From positions 19,856,901 through 19,920,900 of the forward strand of contig OY987299.1 of NCBI GenBank assembly GCA_963920635.1: DNA of 64,000 bases. Direction: 5' to 3'. Of this stretch, positions 55,416 to 64,000 are shown one piece after another. The notes under the pieces were generated by a model, which was not told the origin of the DNA, ran no database searches, and worked only from the letters and a program-made list of their open reading frames with translations. The DNA is from Pseudeuparius sepicola (taxonomy: Eukaryota; Arthropoda; Insecta; Coleoptera; Anthribidae). A program made the translations under genes and the position numbers. Each line of letters begins with the position of its first letter. Positions within the stretch are counted from its first letter, which is position 1.

Positions 55416-57387
55416 TACAGGGTGTCCGGAAATAAATGCACCAACTTGAAAAATTAAAAAGAAAAATGGAAAATATGACGAAAAGTTCATATGAACATGG
55501 ATCCGCAGATGTTTGGTTTTCGAGATGCAGGGTGTTGAAATTTAAATTTTATTTTCGATTTTTTTAAATAACTTTTTGAGACGACAAAATTTTCGTGCAA
55601 AATTTGGTAGTCATGTTTTTTTTGGGATGAGAAATCATAATTTGGTATTATTTTTGGTGCAATACGTAGAGGGCGCTGCGTACGCTATCATTATTTAATT
55701 TAATTTGCCCTAACTTTTTTGACAGTAAACTTTTACGACATTTTGTGAATGTATCCTCTTCCCACACGTTTTCTAAGCAAAAAAGGTATACTTGGTGCAT
55801 AACGCCAAAGGTGACCGTTTTCGAGAAATTTTCAAATTTCTGCAACGATGCAGGTGCATATCGACACTCGTATGCAATTAAATTCTAGGCGTTAATCATA
55901 GGTGCCTGGCGTTCACAATAAACAAACACATTTAAACTTACGCCAAAAGGTGAACAAAAAAAATTGCTACATTAATTCGGTTAGAATCATCGGAAGATGG
56001 CATTATCATACCATGTTTCATGTCCCCTGTCTAAACTCGGAAACTTACCTGCATTTCATAGAAAATTGCAAACAAGAAACCATGAATGTTACAAATTATT
56101 TTCATGAAACTTTTATTAAGAGTTCGATTCTTACAATTGAATTTTATTAGGTAAGTGAAATTAGTCAATTTCGTAAAACGTGTTCAAAGTGGGAACCGTT
56201 TTGTTGAACACAAACCCGCAGACGTTTTACAAAATTTTGACGTATTTTCCAATGAATGTTTGGTATCTGTTTAATATCTTCAGCCGCGGCAAGGATTCGT
56301 TGTTGTAAGTGATCGCGATTTCTAATTGGCACGGCATAGATGCGATCCTTCATGGCCCCCCAGAAAGAAAAGTCCGCAGAACGGGGAGGCCATGCTGCGT
56401 TGGGGGAATTGTTACCAATCCAACGTCTTGGATAATTTTCATTCAGCCATTCGGTTACGATCTGCCCTCGGTGTGGTGGGGCACCATCATGCATAAACTT
56501 TGTCTAATATCAAGGGGAATATCTTCCATAAGAATTGGTAGTTCATGTTCCAAAAGATACCGGTAAGTTTCAGCATTTAACCGAGGGGGCAAGAAATGTG
56601 GACCAATGATGTAATCTCCGACGATTCCAGCCCAGCAATTGACTGAACATCTATCTTGTTGCACTGTTAACAAACGACGTCCTCCTGCATTAGATTTTGT
56701 TACATTTACAGAACCCGTTTCCATAAGTTGCCGGTGCACACGTGAAAACATTGAATGATATGGAAGTATTCGTTGGGGAAATCGGTCAGAGTACAGTCTC
56801 CGCGCGAGACGTGAATTTCCACGGGCCTCTCCATACATCAGGTGCATTTGAACCTTTTCTTGCATGGGTAATATCACCATTTTTTCAGAAAAAAGTAGAA
56901 AAGATAATCTAACAACATACATACAATCATACGAGTGTCGATATGCACCTGCATCGTTGCAGAAATTTGAAAATTTCTCGAAAACGGTCACCTTTGGCGT
57001 TATGCACCAAGTATACCTTTTTTGTTTAGAAAACGTGTGGGAAGAGGATACATTCACAAAATGTCGTAAAAGTTTACTGTCAAAAAAGTTAGGACAAATT
57101 AAATTAAATAATGATAGCGTACGCAGCGCCCTCTACGTATTGCACCAAAAATAATACCAAATTATGATTTCTCATCCCAAAAAAGCCCCGACTACCAAAT
57201 TTTGCAGGAAAATTTTGTCGTCTCAAAAAGTTATTTAAAAAAATCGAAAATAAAATTTAAATTTCAACACCCTGCATCTCGAAAACCAAACATCTGCGGA
57301 CCCATGTTCATAAGAACTTTTCGTCATATTTTCCATTTTTCTTTTTAATTTTTCAAGTTGGTGCATTTATTTCCGGACACCCTGTAT
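55416..57387 (-). mobile_element. Long-TIR mariner/IS630-like element, defective
   Basis: The inverted arms are 459 bp each (55416-55874 and 56929-57387), start TACAGGGTGTCCGGAAATAA and are very similar. The TA dinucleotides at the ends fit superfamily target choice. It carries a broken transposase on the minus strand. Arms include GGGCGCTGCGTACGCTATC and AACGGTCACCTTTGGCGTT with complements. This is the only palindrome in the window that retains much of its transposase, so it is a guide to the origin of the others. Confidence 0.9.
56165..56880 (-). pseudogene. Mariner-like transposase, deleted and frameshifted
   Basis: Reading from the ATG at 56880, the N-terminal HTH is MQEKVQMHLMYGEARGNSRL, ARRLYSDRFP and RVHRQLMETGSV. 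Soon after, at RRLLTVQQD, the protein jumps to CSVNCWAGIVGDYIIGPHFL, so the central part with the first catalytic Asp appears deleted (roughly 100 residues by family length). Near 56490 a frameshift separates this frame from the next: MHDGAPPHRGQIVTEWLNEN, RRWIGNNSPNAAWPPRSADF, FWGAMKDRIY, ending NGSHFEHVLRN at 56165. 'HDGAPPH' and 'WPPRS.D..FWG..K' are the second and third catalytic blocks of IS630-Tc1-mariner transposases. The copy is inactive. Confidence 0.85.
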
Positions 57388-59379
57388 AAGTCTGTGGTAA
57401 TATGATCACGAAAAATCGCTGGAAATTTGTAGGTCGGCCGCTAGGGGGCGTATTCGCAAATTTGAAAAATGAGTTTTCTCAAAAAAATAATTAATAAATA
57501 TCAAAAATAATTTAATAAATAATTTAATTTAATAAATAATTTAATAAATATCAAAAATAATGTTAATTCTCTTTAGCAAATTCTGAACAATTTTCGTTAA
57601 GGATTTTTTGCTCTTGCTCTTCAAATAGAGGTGAGACGGGCGGATAAACCTTGACTTGAAAAAATGCTGCCGGTTTGGTTCAACGGACTTTGTTGAATTT
57701 GGGCTTGTTGTAGAGAGATTTCCTTCTTCTATCAAATTATTGTCCAGTAAGATCATTTCGAATTTAGTGGTCACCGCTAGACGGCGCAATTCGAAAAATT
57801 TCCCTACAATTTTCTCCGAAATTTTAAATTCAAGTACATATTTATTCTGTTATAATCGAAAAGTAGATTACATTTACAACAAAAAATACTTTGGTATTTC
57901 GATATCTTCATTAGTTTCGGAGTTATCTCCAAAACAATAATTATTAACATGTTATTTGAGAGAAGAAGGTAGGTATTTGTTTTCAAAGATTTCCGTGGTC
58001 AAGCATGCCAGAATGATTTAAGCGTAATAAGAATATGCCATGAAATGAATAAAAATCTGCTTGAGCTTTTCGTAAATAGCTAGATTTTCACTTTTTATTC
58101 CGTTTAACGTATTTCTAATTTACTTATCTTAAACCTTAACAGATACGAAGTCGGACAATGCTCCAAATCCTTTATTTCTTGCATTTATAAGTATAGGGGA
58201 GGTAAATCCAGATCGTTCGCGTCCGAGCAAGCTCCTGTTGCTCCGCTTATGTACCTCGGTCGACGAATGCGATCTATGACGGGAGATTTTCTTAATTGTT
58301 TATTCTCCAAATAAATACCGAATGCAACTTCCGTGTAAGAATTATGAATTGAAAAAAGGGGGAAGTTATTTCTTCACTACTATAGGTACATTCTGAAATG
58401 TTGTTGGGACTGCCAATTGTTGAAATTGGGTACAATCTGTTAATTCGAGATCCGCATGTTGATAACCAAAACTGAATCACAACATTGAGAGATCACAGCT
58501 CGCATCTTTGGCGCACCTAATGTGTAACATTCACATAGGTATGTATACAAGGTGTCCAAGGAGTAAGTACCTACCAAAATTTTAAGCAACGTATTATTTA
58601 ACTCATCAAAAGTTCAACTAACGAGTTACTTATGGATAAGTAAATAGGAATTCAACACTCAACACCTAATTCGGCCCAATCTGTGCTTTTTTACTATTAC
58701 GTATGTTATATTAGGTACTTAGTCATCCAAAAACTCGGACTTATGCTCTTATGCGAAAACGCATTAACATTTTAAGAATGTGTATTTTGAAAACTAAGTG
58801 ATTTACAAAAAAATATATTTAAAATTTGTTGCTTTTGATGAGTCGTGGAATTTTGTTATGGAATTCACAATTCTAGTCATTGAATCTGAAATTCATCTTA
58901 AAACGGGGTACGCTTGAACTTACAATATTAATGTGCAACCCCAATAGACGAAAAATCTTTAAATAATAGCTCCTGGATGTCCCACAAGTCCTATTTAAAA
59001 TAACTATACCCCCTATTCCCCCCATCAATTTCCCCCCTATCGTCTGTTTTATTCTGCTGCTCGTACGTGCGCGCCCATTCTACCCAGAGGGTACAATAAA
59101 GTATAAAATAAACGAGGTAATATCTCTAATGTATAATAACCTCAGTATATCAAAGATATTGCGATCGATTGGGATATGCTCTGGGAAACAATATTGCCTG
59201 CAGATAATCTAAAAATAGAAATGCTCTTTGATTGTGACAGGTAAATATTTCATGTTCCTAGAATTCTGTAAGCGGCGGCCATATCGTTACATTTTGTTAC
59301 CAGCTAAAAACAAAATATTAGAAAGTTTGAAGTATGTCTAATTATAAAATAGAACGTAATTATGAAAATATTCCATGGC
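57388..59379. other. Single-copy DNA with minor repeats
   Basis: A tandem AT-rich repeat (AATAAATATCAAAAATAATTT type) lies at 57486-57562. An isolated MITE-type end, TACAAGGTGTCCAAGGAG, is at about 58546. A family G fragment is inverted at 59220-59295. Frames of 60-94 codons at 57541-57986 lie on both strands without a domain. Confidence 0.4.
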
Positions 59380-59852
59380 TGACTGCATGTGTGAAAATTA
59401 AAAAAAATCAGAAAATTAGCCATAGCTCTTTTATTTTTTATAATAACTATGCCGAGTATTATATCTTTGGAAAGCTCAAAAAAGGCCGATTTGATAAGCC
59501 AACTATATGATTTACATTTAAAAAAACAAAAGTTTATGTCATATCTCAAAAATCACAAACAACATAAAAAATGGATTAGATTATCTTATTAAGCCCAAAA
59601 TTATCTACAATTATTGTCTCTACAGTTTTTCAGTATAATCAGAAATAACGGAGCTACTACAGAGATCTGATGAAATAGCAAAAAATCAGTCTTTTGAAAA
59701 TATCTAGTGAGCCATGAACTTTTTTTAAAATCCAAAAGGGGCATTAGATTGAGCATTCAAAACTGCAATTCTTTCCCCATATAACCTTTGTTCTAGCTCT
59801 GCTAGTTTCCGATATTCCCATAGTGGGCATCGAAAAAAACTCACCCTATATA
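59380..59852. repeat. Family F, copy 2
   Basis: It follows 13770-14283: GAGTATTATATCTTTGGAAAG, GTCATATCTCAAAAATCACA, GAGCCATGAACTTTTTTTAA and the end AAAAACTCACCCTATATA. Confidence 0.65.
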
Positions 59853-59871
59853 TACAAAATGGCGCTATTGC

Positions 59872-61335
59872 AAACGGTGAGAGATAGAGCAACGGTTAAA
59901 TGGGGAAAAAGTTGCGCAATTTTGAGGTCAATAAAATGGCACAAACAGATTTCTAATATCTTTTTTCGTTTTTTTTGAGTTATTTTGAAAAAAGTAAAAT
60001 TTTGCGGTTTCGATTTTATTTTTTTCTGAAGTTGTTATCACAGATAGAAAAAAAAAGAAAAACACTTTCCTATGGCACTTTTTAACGGGCTTTAAGATGG
60101 CGTTTTAAAATTTGTTCTACAACGTTTCGTTTTTGAGAAACCATCTTCAACTTTATTTTTTTAATTATTATTTTATTTAATTATTAATTATTATTTTAAA
60201 AATATTTTGAAAGCACTTTTCATTGCAAATACCATGATGTATGACACGAAATATTTTTAAAATATTTTGAGACAATTATACTGAAAATTCCTTTTTTTCC
60301 ATTTATTTATTTCTATTGCGGCCCTGTATTTAATAATAAGAAGTCTAAATATTAATCAGTATTGACAACAATTTAACTTACAGTTTATTTTTACTTCGAA
60401 AACTTAATATTTTTAAATACGGCCCTGTCTGGTAAGTGTTTTTTTCACTTGTCGTACCTACAGCAAACAGTGTCGCATTGTGGTTTGGAGAAAATTCTTC
60501 GCCTTGTTCTAATTGTGAGAAGAAAGCTTTAAGCCAACGAAACCAATAACTTTTGCCATTTATTAACTGCAACAATATACATTCGTTCGGCCTCTACAGT
60601 ATTATTTCTGTGACACAAGATATAACATGCTGACATGTTAAACTTGACATTATTTGAAAAAGGTTCCCTCCATTTCTATTGATACAAATTGTTAACTAAA
60701 TGATACAGGCAGACAGTTATGACAAATGACAAGGGGTTGCTTTTGTTGTTTAAAAGCCTTCTAGGTGGAGGATTTTTATTTATTTTTTATTATCGTATGT
60801 GACTGTTATTAGTCTTTGCCGTCGATAAATTGTAAGTTATATTGTTGACAATACGGATTAATATTTAGAGTTCTTATTATTAAGTACAGGGCCGCATTCG
60901 AAAAAAATGAATGGGAAAAAAAATTTTCAGTATAATTGTCTCAAAACATTTTAAAAATATTTCGTGTCATCATGGTATTTCCAATGAAAATTGCTTTCAA
61001 AATGTGCAAAAAAAATCGAGGTCCGTATTTAAAAAAAATAAAGTTGGAGATGGTTTCTCAAAAACGAAACATACTAGAACAAATCTAAGCCCGTTAAAAA
61101 GTGCCAAGTGTTTCCTTTTTTTTTTCTATCTGTGATAACAACTTCAGAAAAAAATAAAATCGAAAACGCAAAATTGTACTTTTTTCAAAATATCTCAAAA
61201 ACGAAAAAGATATTAGAAATCTGTTTGTACCATTTTATTGACCTTAAAATTGCGCAACTTTTTCCCCATTTAACCGTTGTTCTATCTCTCACCGTTTACT
61301 ATATCCCCATGCTGTTCATTCTTATCCGGGACACA
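59872..61335. mobile_element. Family C palindromic element, copy 2
   Basis: It matches 48361-50158 without the family A insertion. The left outer 20-30 bp are missing where it meets family F. The right end reads TTCTTATCCGGGACACAGTG. The minus-strand frame at 60378-60575 shares the LQLINGK...WLKAFFSQ stretch with copy 1. Confidence 0.75.
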
Positions 61336-61561
61336 GTGTGTGTATATAATATATATATTCGAAAATCGAGAAATATACAGGGTGTTCTATCTAAAAAAAA
61401 AACAGAAGTTTGGTCTATATCTGCCAGACGCGACATTAATTTGTTTTTCTGAATACATACCTCGAATCGTAAGAAAATTTTATACAATTTCATATTTACA
61501 TTTTTTTCCAAAATTAAAAGCAAAAAAGTTAAGGAGGTAGAATGTTATGTCAATAACCCTG

Positions 61562-62414
61562 TACAGGGTGTCTCATTTTGGGTGTTTTTCTCAAAAATCT
61601 CGGTTATTATTAAAGCTAGAGGGTTGCGGTTTTCACGTCACTATACTACTTTTTTGAGAGGAACTTGGTGGGCCAATCAGATTTTAGATAAGTTTTATAG
61701 TTTCCGCGCATTGGTGCAGGACTGAAATTTTCGTTTTTTTGGAAACCTCTCTCCTGGCTACAACTTATATATATCGACAAATTTAATCAACTATTTTTAT
61801 AGATTTTTTGGCGTAGAATCGAATGGAATAATTAGTTTTTTTGGTAGCGTTAATAGTTTTTGAGATATGAAACAAAGTTATATATTTTTTTAAATAGAAA
61901 CCATAGTTCATATCTCAAAAACTATTAACGCTACCAAAAAACTAATTATTCCATTCGAGTCTACGCCAAAAAATCTATAAAAATAGTTGATTAGAGAGGT
62001 TTCCAAAAAATTATCTCGACGCATTCGATCCGATTGAGAGAGGTTTGAATTCACTGGAGCGGACTCAAATACACGGCGTAAATCCTACAGATTGAAATTC
62101 AATCATATTTAAAATTTCAAGTCAAGCCGCTATTTCCAAACAGAAGTTGGCCAGAAATATGCATCAACGGAGTAGGATTCAATACTGATGATGTAAACGT
62201 AGAATTATAAAAAAATTGACATAACTCAATCGCATCCATTTCAATCCGATCGAGTTGTCACGAGATAAACGTAATCTATAAAACTTATCTAAAATCTGAT
62301 TGGTCCACCAAATTCCTCTCAAAAAAGTAGTACAGTGACGTGAAAACCGCAACCCTCTAGCTTTAATAATAACCGAGATTTTTGAGAAAAACACCCAAAA
62401 TGGGACACCCTGTA
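61562..62414. mobile_element. 0.85-kb MITE with a palindrome inside a palindrome
   Basis: The ends TACAGGGTGTCTCATTTTGG and CAAAATGGGACACCCTGTA are complementary, with outer arms of about 140 bp (AAAGCTAGAGGGTTGCGGTTT with its complement). A second palindrome at about 61790-61992 is centred near 61890 (TTTTTGGCGTAGA...AACTATTAACGCTACC and complement). The intervening parts are unique. Confidence 0.8.
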
Positions 62415-62439
62415 CACCTTAGCTAATTTCTTGCCCGTG

Positions 62440-62830
62440 TCGATCTAGTTCGTCAGTTTAATTCACATTTTCAACGGTCCGCCCGTAAAAAACCTCTCAC
62501 CGCACCCACCGCAACCGCAATCCTTTTTAACCGTAGCGCCCGAATCCCTACCTAGCCGCCCATGATTTATGTGGGCGTCGCGGCGGCGGCGGCGCGTCCC
62601 CGCAAATCCCGCCACGTGCAACTTTTCAAAGCCGGTCTGCAACAAAGCGTTCGCTAGACGCGCGCGCCTGCACTTGTCGCACGGGGCCCCTTTGATCCCC
62701 CCCCGCATTTTCTACGGGGTTGTTAGGGATCGCCCCGGCTAAACCTATATCCTGAGGGCGTTTGAGGCGCGGCGCTGCCTTGTTGCATGGGGTACACAAC
62801 CAAAAAGAAAGTAAATGGGTTTGGAGCGTT
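62440..62830. other. GC-rich single-copy island
   Basis: Very GC-rich relative to the window, with CGGCGGCGGCGGCGCG and the word CCATGATTTATGTGGGCG, which contains a Caudal/Abd-B-like TTTATG core. An 81-codon minus-strand frame has no domain and is arginine-rich from the CG repeats. Conserved non-coding or CpG-island-like promoter DNA is possible. Confidence 0.3.
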
Positions 62831-63049
62831 TCGATCGATGAAATAATTACGGAAATTTTAGAACCCGTATATACAGGGTGTTCGAAAAATAGACGGAGAT
62901 ATTTTAGAGGGTGATTCCCTGTTAAGAAATATGAAAAAAAGTTTCTATAAACATGGGTCCGGAAATGCAGAGTGCACCCTGTATAGAATCGTTACGCACT
63001 AACTAAAAGCATTTATGGTAATAAATAACAAAGAGGGTAATAGCGTTGA

Positions 63050-63505
63050 CATAGTCGCATAGACGTAACTAGGTCGTATTTTTAGGGGGGGCTGATCAGG
63101 ACCGGCTTAAGATTTTGCGGGGCCGGGTGCCGCATGAAAATGCGGGGCCCGGACAAGGAATTATTTAATCCATTTTTGAAAGTCGGTACGCTACTTACAA
63201 AGCTATATTTTTTACATATGTCATTCTGTAAAAAGGTAGGCCGGGGCTACGAGTTTGGATCACTTCTGTGACATATATAGGAATTAATTTCGAGTGGTGG
63301 AGGGACAATTTTTGTGTCTTTTTTTAACAAGGGCATTTAAAATAATTCTAAAAAAATGCGCCGCAGGCGAAATTTTTTAAAAATTTGAAGAAAAATTACA
63401 TAAAATTAGTCTTGGGAAATCCCAATATCTTCAAATTTACAAGGTGGAGTGAATATTTTCAAATTCCGAAATGGGTTCGGTCTCGCCCTTCTAAATACGT
63501 TACTG
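63050..63505. mobile_element. hAT-like MITE debris
   Basis: The outer words GTAACTAGGTCGTATTTTTAG and CTAAATACGTTAC are roughly complementary. An inner CAGGACCGGCTTAAGATTTTG resembles a hAT end, and AAAATGCGCCGCAGGCGAAA matches the interior of 50172-51121. The arrangement suggests two diverged hAT MITEs, one in the other. Confidence 0.4.
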
Positions 63506-64000
63506 ATTGGATCACCCTGTACCACCCTTGAGGTGCCACACGCAAAAACGTTAATTTTAAGGCTTCAAAAGATAATGTACCTATAGGTCTATCTACTGGT
63601 AATTTAAGAAAAAACATTATAAAAAAGTAGAGGTTTCCGAGTAGAAACTAGAGAAAAAATGTTGGGAATGTCTGCTATTTTGTGATGCAAGATTATTTAC
63701 ATAGTACATATTATAACGAAACAACAATACACTGGATGAATAGCAAAATAAAAGTCTGGAGTCTGGCACAGCAAAAGTACAGACGCCCGTCTCGTCTCTC
63801 TTTCTCTCGGCAGCAGGCACGGTGTGTTCGCTCTCGCTTGCGCGTTTAAATTTCAGTCGGATTTTGTGGGGGCACAAGGCGCAAGATTCCGCAAGAGCAA
63901 GCGATTCGTCGAAACTGGTGAATTTAAAAAGGCGCGTGCGGTGTTCGCCGTGTTGCGTAACGTTGCGTTGTCAGAATGTTATAGATCTATTCTGTTTACG
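63506..64000. other. Window end; GC-richer block, no gene recognised
   Basis: 63780-63970 is GC-richer (TCTCTCTTTCTCTCGGCAGC, GCTCTCGCTTGCGCG). The minus-strand frame of 86 codons at 63617-63877 has no recognised domain. This could be a promoter or 5' end of something continuing beyond the window. Confidence 0.3.

Overview
The window looks like a piece of a large, repeat-rich, AT-rich arthropod nuclear genome. An insect, perhaps a beetle or hemipteran, is my best guess, but the order is not fixed by the sequence. I see no operons, ribosome binding sites or dense coding. I see GT-AG-type introns and superimposed generations of transposable elements: DIRS retrotransposon, hAT, mariner/IS630-like elements, foldback MITEs, a tRNA-derived SINE head and LINE-like 3' tails. 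No intact host gene was found. Some tracked ORFs begin at GTG or TTG, and most are chance frames in repeats.

The best-preserved functional unit is a DIRS-type tyrosine-recombinase retrotransposon on the minus strand (about 17003-21834). It has inverted terminal repeats, an internal complementary region that joins both ends, a gag-like ORF split by one 261-bp intron, a reverse transcriptase/RNase H/methyltransferase-like ORF, and a tyrosine recombinase with all catalytic residues. The ATGA overlap between the last two ORFs and the intact frames suggest a young copy. One RNase H catalytic position (family Glu) reads Lys.

Region by region: 0-9 kb holds a family A repeat, a long-TIR mariner MITE with a transposase HTH relic, a young hAT copy with perfect 8-bp target duplications, and three foldback MITEs around a GC-richer island. 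9-16 kb holds a disrupted family C element, a possible CACTA-like insertion, a foldback element with tandemly repeated arms around a tRNA-like SINE head, and family F palindromes. 17-22 kb is the DIRS element; 22-27 kb is mostly single-copy AT-rich DNA. 27.5-34 kb contains a nest of insertions, including the second hAT copy and a third hAT element with perfect duplications. 34-43 kb has a decayed ORF, foldback MITEs and hairpins. 43-47 kb has a 1.6-kb TIR element with a nested MITE carrying another HTH relic, then a split THAP-like relic. 48-51 kb is a family C element with family A nested in it, then a hAT element. 53 kb has a candidate first coding exon. 54-57 kb has two long palindromes, one carrying a broken mariner-like transposase. 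59-63 kb repeats families F and C, then a doubly palindromic MITE, a GC-rich island and hAT-like debris.

The recurring theme is long-armed palindromic elements ending in TACAGGGTG-like sequence. Several keep only an N-terminal HTH or only a C-terminal scrap of a transposase. Between the repeats lie short GC-richer single-copy islands that could be conserved regulatory DNA of a gene-poor locus. That last point is inference.
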